This document shows, piece by piece, positions 1 through 13,559 of a DNA stretch of 64,000 nucleotides (positions within the stretch are counted from its first letter, which is position 1; the number at the start of each line of letters is the position of its first letter). Under the pieces are notes generated by a model. That model saw nothing but the letters and a program-made list of their open reading frames with translations, was not told where the DNA came from and searched no databases. The translations under genes were made by a program, and so were the position numbers. Source of the stretch: Larix kaempferi. Its lineage: Eukaryota; Streptophyta; Pinopsida; Pinales; Pinaceae. The DNA lies in contig BSBM01000179.1 in assembly GCA_027924585.1 (NCBI GenBank), forward strand, positions 12,748,501 to 12,812,500, given 5' to 3'.

Positions 1-944
1 AGTTCCAAGGACTGGTATATATAAATGCTGAAACAGTCATCGAAGATTTCGTGGTTGTTTTACTAAAACTAAGATGATTACTGAATTCAAATAGTATTAA
101 CATTATTACTACTAAGTCAAGGTTAGTTTCTAAAATTACAATTCAGGCCTCTGTTAAAAAAAATAGGAACTTATTATATTGCAGTTTACATACGGAAAAT
201 GATGTAAACAAAACCTCTAACGAAAATAGATAGCTTGATATGGCTAAAAGATTGTTTCAGCAAAGACCAGAATTTCCAACTCGATCGGTAGCATGTCTCA
301 CAACGGTGGATTACTTTAAAATTCCCTAATCAATCTGGATCTTAGTTGAGATGAGTTTCACCTTATCGACAAGAGCCGTAAGCACAACATTTTCGAAATC
401 CATCCTTTAAACACGGGCGAGCTGACCGGACATTACCATAATTAAATAAAAGATACAGGGACCAAACAAATACAGATATGTATAATTGACTGCATATGAT
501 TTAAATGCAGATCTATTACAAAAATAAAGAAGAAGCATCAAGCCATAATCTTCTACGGTCTCTTGGTGCAGAAGTATTCATATTTATAACAACGTTTTTA
601 TGGTGATGAAAAAATACAATAGAAACTCAATATACAGATCTTACGATTTCGATGCAGCCTAAAATGCAATGATCCTAAGTGTCTTCATTCAGTTAAGCAA
701 AGTTTTCTCTATGCTATCAAATCCAAAACGAAATCCACACATACCAACATAAATTTATTTAATCCATCTAAAAACTGTAATATGCATTTTCCAACAGATA
801 TCTATCTAAATCGTGGCAGTACCAAGACACACCCATACTCTAATCATATCATAAAAACTTAAGGTGACAGGAGAAATACCTCAGATATCTTCCTTGTCTT
901 CTCCTTCCAATCATTTTACTACGGAGAGGAGTAAAGAAGCAACC

Positions 945-1196
945 CTACAACTTAAACCAAAATGGACCGCATGCTCTCTCTCCTCCCATGCGTAGCACGC
1001 TCAGTTTTGTCAGAAGAACTAGATGGTGAGCCTCCCAAACGTATATATCCTCTTTTGACAACCCACGCTTAAACATCAACTTGATTCCCTCAATAGAATT
1101 CTTTCTAAACTCAGGGTTTCTATTCTCCAGATCGTAGAGGTGAATAAGAACTTGATTTCCTTGCTGTTGGAACCGCAGAGCTGGAATTCCATACAA
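945..1196 (-). other. 83-codon ORF inside element A LTR (left copy)
   Basis: An open frame starting MYGIPALRFQQQ, on the strand of the element, with mixed polar and hydrophobic composition unlike the low-complexity DNA around it. The same protein is encoded in the other LTR at 6616-6867. I do not recognise the family. It could be a captured exon fragment, a small LTR-encoded peptide or a chance frame. Confidence 0.35.
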
Positions 1197-1911
1197 TATG
1201 AAATCGCAAAAATACCACTTTGGGGATCAGCTTCTAGCCGTCCCTCTCCCTACTATACAAACCAGCAGAGATTTAAATTTCTTTGACAACCCCATATTAA
1301 CACGGGTTAGGACATCATTCACATAAAGAAGCTACTGGAATTCCAATTCGAAGGTGCAGAGGTCGAGCTCCCTAAGCCGTCTCCTCCTATTTGCAGCGAT
1401 CCATACAACTAATGATAGTTCCCCCTCCTCCCTCCTTTTTTTTTTTTTTTACACGAGCTCAGTTCTTCATAAGAAGGCTGAGTCCTTTCCCCATAGTGGT
1501 GACAAATGGTGAAAGCAATTCGACACATGGCCTGCTTAAGATGAGGCAAGAAGGTGGCAATAGGGAGTGTAGGATTTCTACGTTTCTATACTAAGACAGA
1601 TGGCAGTTCTATAAAACTATCCTGGAACCAAATGGCGGCCCAACTTAGATCCCACACTCCACTAAGGGAGGCAAATTTGCTGAATTTACGCCTTATATTC
1701 CTCCACGAGATCTTTGGTTAAGACTCATCTTGCTTCCACTATCGCTGTAGTGGTGGAGTGGGTACGAAGTAGTTGGTATTGCGTTTTAATGAAATACCTT
1801 CGCCCTTATATTGATATGTGTCCACCATACAATAAAAAACATTCATGTGGTAAATGCCTATGCATTTCTTAGTAGTTTGTTATCCCAATTACCTTTGCTT
1901 ATTCTTCATTC

Positions 1912-1957
1912 CTATATATATATATATACAACCCAATATATATATATATAATATTTC

Positions 1958-1990
<33 letters not shown>
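1912..1990. repeat. TA microsatellite in element A LTR
   Basis: Several runs of alternating T and A are separated by short breaks. The homologous place in the other LTR (about 7582-7657) has a different run length, which accounts for most of the length difference between the LTR copies. Confidence 0.9.
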
Positions 1991-1995
<5 letters not shown>

Positions 1996-2366
1996 ATAAC
2001 CTTAGTTATATTTCAAAGTGTCTCAAACCTTTCACCCATCCTCTTGTTTCCCAAGATACTAATTTTATCTTTTAGGGTTTTACTAATTCTACTAGGATAA
2101 ACTTATATCTCCACTCATCATAATCGAATATGATAAGTCATGATATGGTCAACCATTCACATGGCTTCCTAGTCACTATCCGTTAGGTTACTTATCGTTT
2201 AGTCGCAATTAGCATCTTTTAACCTTCTAGGCTTAAACTAAGACTTATAAACATATAAATCGCTCGAGGTCCATTGGTGGGGCCTTGGCATTGAGCTCCT
2301 CACCATGGCCATTTACAAAACTCATATTTACAAATAACAAAAGGAGTGAATTTTAGGGATGTTACA

Positions 2367-4481
2367 CACTCCACCCCTTAAAGAAGAACACCGTCCTTGG
2401 TGTCCAACAATTTCTCTTTCGCATCGTTTCACCATCTTTCGCTTACTTTTTCTCTTAAGGTTTGTTCGTCTTTACATCTTTGCGATTTCAGCAAGCTCTC
2501 TTCAATAGTAACCTGCACATTGTACAACTCGTACCAGATTTTTTTTCAGTATTTTTCAGTATAACATAAGTATACAAAATTTCAAAATAGCAATGTTTAT
2601 CCTTCATCCTCATCCTTGATGAAATATTTGCTTACTTTAGCATTCATAACATTCACACATAAATACATGTGGTAGTCTAGCTACAAGACAATCATTATCA
2701 TTAACTCATATCATAAAACAATTCTTTCAACTGAACTTTGTAATCACCAAACCTCTTTGTACTTCAGTAATCATGGAGACTTGCATACAAAATTCTTATG
2801 TATTTTCTGCAATCGTGAAGACTTGCCATACAAAAACACTTTATGTATTTCCGCAATCGTGGAGACTTGCCATACAAAACATGAGTCTTCTGTAACTCAG
2901 CCGAAAAACCTCTGTATACAGCAGAAATATGACAGTCTTACTCTGCAACTCAGTACATAGCTTTCCCTCATCGAATCTTCTTGTGGGCTCAATTCTAACA
3001 CCACAAGGAAAAAGTTTAGTCTCCTCAGAGAACCTCTTGTGTGCTCCGTTCTAACAACACAAGGAAAAATCATGAGCCCTTCCTCTGCTCAATTCGATGG
3101 TTATAAAGTTTGCCTAGGACTTTTGGGTCAGTATAACATTCAACGAGCTTCTCACCTGCTCTGTTCCACTTCCATGGGGAACATGACCACAATTTTAGGG
3201 AAGTTGCACCCTGCAACAGCTAGTAAGTGAGTGCAAGATGCAGCCTCTACTTGAGTTCAGGAAATATTATTTTCCTCTCAAACCTTCTCATTTGAGTCCG
3301 AGAATTTTACTTAGTAACAATCATTTAGTATTTCTTGCATTCCACATGCGACATAATACCAACAAAATATTAACGAAATATATTCCCTGTTTACTATCAT
3401 ATTCTATGCATTTTGATGATTACACATCATCACTCATAAGTCTTATCACCAATCATGATTCATAAAGCCCTGAAATCCAAATTTAAAATGTAAAGTAAAC
3501 CATTACTTACTCTTGATCGATTCAACTCAACTTATCTATGTAAGTGGTTGTATAATCCATATTCTTCTCGAATTACGACATTGGTCATGATCCAAAATCA
3601 CCTCCTGAAATGTTAGTATAAAGAAAAATTTCTTTTCTTCAATTGCTCAACAATTGAACATATTAGTTCCATAACATGATACACATGCTCATTCAATAAC
3701 TTATGCATCAAATAATTAGTAACCATCACTTCTACCAACAAATATTTTACTCGATTATCTTCTGCATATCTACGAAGAAATATTTATGAAGTAGCATTAT
3801 ATGAACTAACATTCATGCATTGAATTTGAGGGTGTTTATCTGACTTTGCTTAATCAAACAAACTTACTTTATTGGAGTATACTAATAAAACTGATACTTT
3901 TAAATCAGAGGCGCTCATAGGTAACATACTTAGTAAACTTTGATAAAAATGCAGAAAATATATGATACTTCTGTGAAATTACTTATTAGTCGGCATGTCT
4001 CATAATCTTTTGTTCTGTCAAGGTAATAACATAATTCAACTAAGTTTTCCATATCCTCATCTATTTCTTCTAGTTTAGTACTTTACCAAGAATATTAAAA
4101 TTATGAATCAACAACTCTATAAGATATTATAGTGCTTCTATTCCTTTTAACAAGGTTAACCGAGTTAATAAATCATAATACAGAATTCGTTACATTCACA
4201 TGTACTAAAATTATTTCCACTAAATATTCTGCGATAATCATGTGAGTATCTACATCTTTCTTCTAGCAAAGAAAACTTTCGACAAGGATAACATACCTCC
4301 TTCAAATGTTGAGATACTTATCTTTACTCTCTTGAACCTGGATGACATTAACTCCTCGTTCATTCAAATCCCATGCATCCAAAAACAAAAAGATCAATTT
4401 GATTAGTCAATTTTCATACCTATTTATTTCATGCTGAGCCCATCAGGCCCGAGTGCTGTAACCTACAGCTTTGATACCATA
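2367..4481 (-). mobile_element. Internal region of non-autonomous LTR element A
   Basis: Only about 2.1 kb lies between two very long LTRs, and I find no gag, protease, RT or integrase in any frame. The region holds short tandem repeats: 2771-2885 (unit about 47 bp around GGAGACTTGCCATACAAA) and about 2985-3075 (two units around CTAACACCACAAGGAAAAA). The 3' end on the minus strand resembles the tail of a gypsy pol joined to a polypurine tract. This makes it a LARD-like derivative that would depend on proteins from a relative. The size (3.55 kb LTRs, 2.1 kb inside) is atypical for both LARDs and TRIMs. Confidence 0.75.
4468..4479 (-). other. Primer-binding site of element A (iMet type)
   Basis: The minus strand reads TGGTATCAAAGC two bases inside the LTR edge. 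This differs by one base from the TGGTATCAGAGC site complementary to plant initiator tRNA-Met. It fixes the element's orientation and the LTR boundary at 4482. Confidence 0.85.
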
Positions 4482-7400
4482 TGTCACGAACCCAAATTTT
4501 CGTAAAATTTAAAACTTTTCTAAGTGCCTAAAATACCACTAAAATATATGCAGAAATATAAATTGTAGGTTTACTTTCTTAAATTATTGCTTACAAATAA
4601 TTAAAACTTTGCAATGTCAACCTAACAAGATCATAAGCATTATACATCACATAAACAACCAACCTTATATATGAAATGTATACATCAAAGTAATCATAAA
4701 CAATTTTAAGAACAGGAACAAGTACTCATACATAAGACACATGGAGAAACACCATAGGAGACAAATATAACGTGGTTCACCCGTACACGGGCTAGTCCAC
4801 AAAAGTGTGTGCATCTTTTATTATAATTATCGATCAAGTGAAGTATTACAAATGGCAAACTCAGTTGTTTGCAGAATTCTATCATTCTTGATGCTTCTCT
4901 CTTAGAGAGCATTTCTCTTCAAAATATTTGAAGCTAAACTATGGATCTAAAATCGAATACATTATAATGTACACAACCCTTATTTGTTAACAAAATCGTA
5001 AGAATAATTCGAAGGGTGATTTACTCTTTTTAAACATTTTAAATCTTCGCAATACAAAGCCACTTTATACAATAGAGGCAACACTTTTAAAACAGAAAAT
5101 TTAGAAATAGGGTGAAGACTCTATACACAATAGAGTCATAGCATAAAATTGAATTTTAAACTCTAAGCTACTCAATCTTTTAATATAAGATTGGTATATT
5201 AACTTTTAACAAAAGTGTCTAATATTTATTTTCTTAGTACACTTATTTTTAAAAATAAAAAATGTAGACTAAACATAAATAATAGTTACCTTTTATATGA
5301 GTATACATCATTTATAAGGTAGCTTTAACTCTCTTTAGGAAATACGACTAATTCTATATAAAAAAATAAGTAAATCCCTTATTAAACTATATACATAAGA
5401 TTATTCTAACATTAGTTCCAAGGCTATTGGAACCAACCCATGTGAAATTATTTAAGCATCGGGTAGTGTCTAGTATCTAAGACTTATTTATATGACATAT
5501 ATTAATATTGAAATTCCAACTCTTTTCCTGCATCAAAAAGGAAAGATTGACAACAATTCGGCACATATAGATATGGCTATTATCTATCCAGAGTTTACAT
5601 TCAAAGTACTCACCGCTAAAAAAAAAAAAAATAAACCATAGTAATAAACTTACAGGCCACCGAGATTTATGAGTTCCAAGGACTGGTATATATAAATGTT
5701 GAAACGGTCATCGAAGATTTCGTGGTTGTTTTACTAAAACTAAGATGATTACTGAATTCAAATAGTATTAACATTATTACTACTAAGTCAAGGTTAGTTT
5801 CTAAAATTACAATTCAGGCCTCTGTTAAAAAAAATAGGAACTTATTATATTGCAGTTTACATACGGAAAACGATGTAAACAAAACCTCTAACGAAAATAG
5901 ATAGCTTGATATGGCTAAAAGATTGTTTCAGCAAAGACCAGAATTTCCAACTCGATCGGTAGCATGTCTCACAACGGTGGATTACTTTAAAATTCCCTAA
6001 TCAATCTGGATCTTAGTTGAGATGAGTTTCACCTTATCGACAAGAGCCGTAAGCACAACATTTTCGAAATCCATCCTTTAAACACGGGCGAGCTGACCGG
6101 ACATTACCATAATTAAATAAAAGATACAAGGACCAAACAAATACAGATATGTATAATTGACTGCATATGATTTAAATGCAGATCTATTACAAAAATAAAG
6201 AAGAAGCATCAAGCCATAATCTTCTATGGTCTCTTGGTGCAGAAGTATTCATATTTATAACAACGTTTTTATGGTGATGAAAAAATACAATAGAAACTCA
6301 ATATACAGATCTTACGATTTCGATGCAGCCTAAAATGCAATGATCCTAAGTGTCTTCATTCAGTTAAGCAAAGTTTTCTCTATGCTATCAAATCCAAAAC
6401 AAAATCCACAGATACCAACATAAATTTATTTAATCCATCTAAAAACTGTAATATGCATTTTCCAACAGATATCTATCTAAATCGTGGCAGTACCAAGACA
6501 CACCCATACTCTAATCATATCATAAAAACTTAAGGTGACAGGAGAAATACCTCGGATATCTTCCTTGTCTTCTCCTTCCAATCATTTTACTACAGAGAGG
6601 AGTAAAGAAGCAACCCTACAACTTAAACCAAAATGGACCGCATGCTCTCTCTCCTCCCATGCGTAGCACACTCAGTTTTGTCAGAAGAACCAGATGGTGA
6701 GCCTCCCAAACGTATATATCCTCTTTTGACAACCCACGCTTAAACATCAACTTGATTCCCTCAATAGAATTCTTTCTAAACTCAGGGTTTCTATTCTCCA
6801 GATCGTAGAGGTGAATAAGAACTTGATTTCCTTGCTGTTGGAACCGCAGAGCTGGAATTCCATACAATATGAAATCGCAAAAATACCACTTTGGGGATCA
6901 GCTTCTAGCCGTCCCTCTCCCTACTATACAAACCAGCAGAGATTTAAATGTCTTTGACAACCCCGTATTAACACGGGTTAGGACATCATTCACATAAAGA
7001 AGCTACTGGAATTCCAATTCGAAGGTGCATAGGTCGAGCTCCCTGAGCCGTCTCCTCCTATTTGCAGCGATCCATACAACTAATGATAGTTCCCCCTCCT
7101 CCCTCCTTTTTTTTTTTTTTACACAAGCTCAGTTCTTCATAAGAAGGCTGAGTCCTTTCCCCATAGTGGTGACAAATGGTGAAAGCAATTCGACACATGG
7201 CCTGCTTAAGATGAGCCAAGAAGGCGGCAATAGGGAGTGTAGGATTTCTACGTTTCTATACTAAGACAGATGGCAGTTCTATAAAACTATCCTGGAACCA
7301 AATGGCGGCCCAACTTAGATCCCACACTCCACTAAGGGAGGCAAATTTGCTGAATTTACGCCTTATATTCCTCCACGAGATCTTTGGTTAAGACTCATCT

Positions 7401-8032
7401 TGCTTCCACTATCGCTGTAGTGGTGGAGTGGGTACGAAGTAGTTGGTATTGCTTTTTAATGAAATACCTTCGCCCTTATATTGATATTTGTCCACCATAC
7501 AATAAAAAACATTGATGTGGTAAATGCCTATGCATTTCTTAGTAGTTTGTTATCCCAATTACCTTTGCTTATTCTTCATTCCTATATATATATATATACA
7601 ACCCAATATATATATATATATAATATTTCTAATTATATATATATATATATATATAATTTATATAACCTTAGTTATATTTCAAAGTGTCTCAAACCTTTCA
7701 CCCATCCTCTTGTTTCCCAAGATACTAATTTTATCTTTTAGGGTTTTACTAATTCTACTAGGATAAACTTATATCTCCACTCATCATAATCGAATATGAT
7801 AAGTCATGATATGGTCAACCATTCACATGGCTTCCTAGTCACTATCCGTTAGGTTACTTATCGTTTAGTCGCAATTAGCATCTTTTAACCTTCTAGGCTT
7901 AAACTAAGACTTATAAACATATAAATCGCTCGAGGTCCATTGGTGGGGCCTTGGCCTTGAGCTCCTCACCATGGCCATTTACAAAACTCATATTTACAAA
8001 TAACAAAAGGAGTGAATTTTAGGGATGTTACA
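4482..8032 (-). repeat. 5' LTR of element A (complete, 3.55 kb)
   Basis: On the plus strand it begins TGTCACGAACCC next to the primer site and ends GGGATGTTACA, so on its own strand it runs TGTAAC...GTGACA. Its 5672-8032 part is duplicated at 1-2366. It contains TA microsatellites (about 7582-7657), a poly-T run and a reading frame at 6616-6867 shared with the other LTR. The flanking 8033-8037 is CTTTC; the matching target duplication would lie outside the window. Confidence 0.87.
6616..6867 (-). other. 83-codon ORF inside element A LTR (right copy)
   Basis: This encodes the same 83-residue protein as 945-1196. The two nucleotide differences I can find between the copies (an AGC/AGT Ser codon and a CTA/CTG Leu codon) are both synonymous. 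Two sites are too few to prove selection, but the frame is undamaged in both copies. Function unknown. Confidence 0.35.
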
Positions 8033-8704
8033 CTTTCCCAATTGACATGGAATGTCCATTCTTTATTCATGAGACTTCCACACTTTCCATGCTTTCCCAA
8101 CATACATATGAACTCATTCATGTTCATCCTTTCATAGGGAATTAACTATTTCAGCATTCACAAATCATTTCAAGCAATTAAACACAATCTATTTTCAGCC
8201 ATGACATGCACTCAACAATCTTTTGTTTCTAAGATGAATCAGTCAAAAGGAAAGAGACAGGTAAGAGTTTCCTCCTCTTAGTCTTGTTCCATTTTGAAGC
8301 CACACCACCACCATGGTTTCATGATCCCTAGTCTCTTTCACTTCAATGTGAATGCTTGACTTGTCCTTTCTTGGCTATGACACTTAGTGTCTAAGGTCTA
8401 TCTAAGGTTTTTCAACTAGGGAACCTTCCCTATTGTTGCTTACAGAACCTTTGGATTCTAGGACCCACACAAGTCCACTAGCACCATCTTTCATTACTGC
8501 TCGTACTGAGCTCTTTAGGATAGTCACGTTTCCACATGCATCCTCCGGATGCTTTCATAGTTCTTGCTTCCAGCAGTACCTACACTCAAACATTGAATCA
8601 ATTCACATGTTTAGTTGATTTTCATAGGGTTTATCTCTAAACGAGAGTTTAATAAATCACAATCAAATCACATACACACGTGTATTCATTTAAATAAGCA
8701 AGAG

Positions 8705-9195
8705 GCTGCAAGATAACCAAATACTTATCTGTATTGTGCAGTTCCTCTCTACTCCACAGGTTTCCTTGTTTGCTTTACAAGCCTTGGATCACTTGTGGGG
8801 TGGATGTTTGTCTAGAACATATGTTGCTCCACAACACCAAGTAGTTAAGGCCCAACCAGTTACTCTCTAGATTTACCAAGCATTTGTAGTTCTTTTAGGG
8901 TCCTTGCTTCCTGCAATGACCAAGGTTTCCAATAAAGAACAATAGTGCATCAACTTAGCTGTTAGAAGACTTATACTTGAAATATTCATTATTCCAAATA
9001 AGAAATAAATGAAATTTAATACTTATCTCTATTGGACATTTCCTCTCTGGTCCACAGGGTCCTGCCTCGCTTTGTAAGCCTTGGGATCGCCTATGGACTT
9101 GGATGTTTGGCCAACACACATGCTGCTCCACAACATCAAATAGTTAATGCCCAACCAGTTTACTCTCTGGATTTACAAAGAATTTGTGATAGTTA
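8705..9195. repeat. Tandem duplication, unit about 300 bp
   Basis: The segment running from AATACTTATCT, through a CCTCTCTACTCCACAGG stretch, to CCAACCAGTTACTCTCTAG (about 8730-8880) recurs with moderate divergence at about 9020-9175. A third, shorter copy of the CCAACCAGTTTACTCT part follows near 9205. This is an old local duplication inside element B. Confidence 0.75.
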
Positions 9196-12100
9196 ATTCC
9201 TAACCAGTTTACTCTTTGGGTTTACCAAGTATTTGGTGGTGCCCAACCAGTCCCACACCTGGTTGGCCCTCTCCATTTTCGATCCAGCACATCTGTTTGG
9301 GTCATCAGCCAATGGAAGGAAAGTGCGCCACCGACCATTTCTAGGTCAAGGCTCTACTTACGAAGCCATAGGAATCTCAGGGTTTTTCAGTCAGTCTCGG
9401 CACCCCATATTACTGCTGACCCAATGGAGATTTTATGCCTTCATCAATATCACCACACCTTCACACACCACAATCCTTCATACACACATCAACTCTTCAT
9501 CCACACAAGGATGGCACTCCTTCTCTTATGCAACCCAGTGGTTCCCTTTAGGAACTCTATAGGTGACTTTCTTGATTGTAGGTTAGCATGGCCCCATAAT
9601 ACCCAATCACACAAGGATGATACCCCTTTTTTACTACACATCTCCTTGGGCCTATCCATCCCTTATGTTAGGATATTCTTATACTCCATCCTAGTCCCAC
9701 TAGTATTTTGATCATTTACATTTTTAGTCATGCATGCACTTTTAGGGTTTGCATGCATTCTAGGGTTTGCATGCATCCCAGTCATCAGTCCCAGCACCTA
9801 GCCCTCAGTTAATATCCCCCATCGCTTCCTCCCACTCAGTTTCAGCCCTCCTAGAGCTTAGTGCGCCCTCCTTTCATCTACTAGTTGAGAAAGGTGCCCT
9901 TCTTACCTACCACTTTAGTTTAGTTCAGTTTCTTCCTTGATTTAAGGATTAATTGACTCTTAACTGACCTTAGCACTCTGATGGACCTCCATTGAGACTT
10001 GACTACCCATTCTGACTCCAGTTAGCTCCTCATGCGCTCTCCACTAAGCCTCCTTCATTCAGTTAGTGTCTCCATGTGCCAGTTACATTCAGTTACACCT
10101 ACCACACTCAATTAGACTCAGTTTGACTGATAGTTGACAATTACTTATGCATTGATGACTCCACTGATGATCATGAGGACACCTAGTTGTGCTCCGATGA
10201 CACTCTATTGATCTTATGATCACTCTGAGAGGCTAATTCGAATTGCCACCTTAGGCATTCGAATCCTCTCTACCATTGTACTATTTATTTGTCCATATTG
10301 TGATTAATTAATTAGTGTGTGTAAAGTATTTTTGCTTCTATCCGAGTTCTACTGTATTATTATTTTGTTACTCATTATACTGCATTGACCACTCTTCTTC
10401 TATTTTCCTACTTAATCATAATTACTCTTGTGAGGTATACATCATCTCTTAGATTTGCTGTGAGGATTTTCACACCTTCTAGTGTCTTTAGTGTGAGCGT
10501 AGAAATGTTACCAATGTACATACAATATTTCTGAGTACCCTTTCTTCACTTTGCCTCTTAATGTGCAGCACCAATTTGCATCTGTATAAGCTGATAGCAC
10601 AAGAAGGATAAGCAAGATCATTAGTATGCTGCTCTTGAATCATAACCATATTTCATAACATTCACTATCAAGTATTGAAACACCAAGAATGTGTCCATTC
10701 CCTTAGGGTGTAGTCAACATTGAAAACCCTAACATAACCCACCACTAGAAAGGTGTGCACCCCTTCCCGATGTAAGCCATGTAGGCCCTAATCATACTCA
10801 AGCAGTCTGGAATAATAATGAAATAATAAAACATGAAATGCATATTAAATCTAATAACCAAACATGTATATTCTTAGCTAGGGTTACAAAATACTTATCC
10901 CTTTTCATATGTATTCTCTCTTCATTTGTGAAGAATGGGGGCTCCATTCTCTGAGTCAACACTCCTTCGGTTTTCCACCCCAATATTTTTACGTTCCATA
11001 ACCCACACATGCCCTCTTGGCATAATTTCACCATCTTACTCTCATGGTTTTCCAACATGCAATGCGGCTGGGATATTATCAAAATTTACTATGGTGTTTC
11101 ACCCAAAACCCATTTCCAAAGCATGGGGTCCTTCCCATGGATTTTGGCTTCTACAGGCCATCACACATGGTATTCCTGCAACGTGTCTTCTTGTCACACT
11201 TATCAAATAGCCAAACAGTCAGCATCATTTAACAATAAAATTCAAATTTGATTGTCCTATAGCCAATCAATGACATTAAGAATTAAATTCAATCATGAAT
11301 TTGCAATTTTGTCTACTATAAAAATTGACTTTCTTAGTCATGAGGTTATCTTCATATTGTGTTGTCTCTTGTAAGTGGCACCTGTCTTCCAATTAGGGTT
11401 TTACGCTTGCTACCATATCATGAACATCCACTTACAACACGTCCTCCTAACATAGTTCTATGAAAGCCAATGGTGATTAGCGATTATCAGCAAATTCTCC
11501 AATTTGAAATCTACAAGTCAAAAAATTGACGATCTGTTCTGCACATGCACTACTTTTACAACCATGAGATCCTTCTCATGAGGTTTGGCTCTTGCACATG
11601 GTAGATTCCAATCTTCATCATGGACTTACCCACATTTCCATGCCCAAAACAATCTACATGAAATATGAAACTTCAATTAGCCAAACGCTTTGTAAGTCTC
11701 TATGCATATAATAATTCATTGCTGCAACAGTCACTAAATCATTTTCAGAATTATAACACTCCATAGTTCAAACACTTCCAGCTGTTAACATCTTAATATC
11801 ACCAAAACTCATTTACTTCATGTGAATCATTATCATACTAGAGTTGCAAGGTACAGTCACATCATTTATGCAATTTAAATGAAAATTTAGATAGTCATTA
11901 CTTCACAGCTATATCATTTTATGCAACTCTGTCCTTTTAACATAGAACTCTTGGTAGCACATCAACATGTCTACCTTCTTTATACAACCATTCTCTCGCA
12001 TTCACGACAGCTATGATATGCTCTCAAGATTGACAATAGTTCACCATTTCATCTATTATCTAATTGCAATGAAATGTACACCACAATCATGCATTCACAC

Positions 12101-13403
12101 AATGCATCTCAACATGTGCACCTATACCTATGCATGCACATTTACATCACTCACATAATCTTTTAATGTGCATTCACTCAATGCATAACCACAAGATTGT
12201 ACAAAATATTTTAATGCACATCTCCTCAATGCAACCTTGTATTAATTCATGAATATTATGCATTCAAACATATTATGGCCTAATCATGATTACCACACAT
12301 AGCATGCACTACCATGACAGGGCCATAGGTCCTCACTTGCTTTTGTTATTAAACTCATAACCAACATACAAAAATGGCATGATGCATTTACAATTCACAA
12401 CAGCTAGATGGTATAAGCATCCTTCCCTTACTACCACATACCTTTCCGTACCTGATGGAATAATGTTCACATACATGCATTCAACATCCCATAAATACTA
12501 ATTTATGATTATTAAATATGGCTCAATGGATTCTTACCCAATCCCCTTTCAACATTCATGCAATTAAGCACCAATAACTATTACCTACATGGCTGTCATT
12601 AACATCGCTTGATGTTACCTGATCAGTTGGCCTCTTACCGAGGCTACACAGTCCTTTTTTCAACCTTTTGATCATGAATCACTACTCCAGCCTTCCCTCT
12701 CAAGGTTTGTTGGTCACATGCTATGATTTCTTTGCATTTTCAGTCAAGCTTCTATGATTTGATGCCTACAACCATTATCAACAACATTAATTGGCATCAA
12801 CCATAGGAAATACCATTAATTGGCTACTGCATGTGTAACTTCCCTGCCTTTACCCATATGCAACATCATGCTCATGCATAAGCAATTCGCATGCACTATT
12901 CAATGATTATTTAATCATGCCCACTAATTCATATGCATTTAATCTACTACTCTCTTGCATTTCCAACATCCTTATGCCATCATTTTCTATACATAAATCT
13001 TAAAAATATGATCATATAGGCAAGAGAAGGTTAAGAAATTCTCCCTTTCCAATCATAACATGGAACTTTCTCTTCCACTTCATAGCTGATTCAAATTCCT
13101 GGCCTCCCTACCAAGCATACAAACGATCATTAGCTATGACCTTCTCACTAGGTAACAATTCAATATATAGGTATATATGTATAACATTCATTTTTGCTAC
13201 TTTCCAAGCATACAATTCTGGTGCTGCAAACATGAATAATTTAAGGTGAGAAATTTCCCCTTTTTAACCACATTGCCTTACTGCTCCATTTGATTTCAGA
13301 AGGATATGGCCAAGTTCAACTTGACCTATCTTAGTTTCCCTATAATTATCATCACATAGAATTTTCTCACCATTGACAACATCTCAGGGGGACGACGGGG
13401 GTC

Positions 13404-13421
13404 AAGGGGGCTTGCCCCCTT
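13404..13421. repeat. Perfect 8-bp-arm palindrome
   Basis: AAGGGGGC, TT, GCCCCCTT: two perfect arms around a two-base centre. It is embedded in a G-rich then C-rich tract (13386-13437) that contrasts with the AT-rich surroundings. Similar GGGGGCTTGCCCCC words occur in plant LTR elements. It lies in what would be element B's leader. Confidence 0.7.
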
Positions 13422-13559
13422 ATGGCTCCACCCCCCCTTTTTTTGGTAAATCCTTCAATTTCACGCAATATGTTCACTTTTTGGTGCCTGAAATTCATCA
13501 TGGAAAAATGTTCAAATTTCCTATTTCAGAGGACTTGTCATTTTTCCTCCGACCATTTC

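Larger units (their letters stand above)
1..2366 (-). repeat. 3' LTR of element A (partial, cut by window edge)
   Basis: This stretch matches 5672-8032 almost base for base, with a few substitutions and small length changes in a TA run. It ends at the same GGGATGTTACA edge. It is the 3' LTR of a minus-strand element whose outer part lies before the window. Just inside the edge, the minus strand reads GGGGTGGAGTG, a plausible polypurine tract abutting the LTR. The divergence of about 1% by eye suggests a fairly recent insertion. Confidence 0.88.

Noticed and set aside
9233-9711. Two overlapping plus-strand frames of about 100 codons
   Set aside because: Low-complexity His/Ser/Thr-rich translation of a T/C-rich repeat region in element B; no conserved motif.
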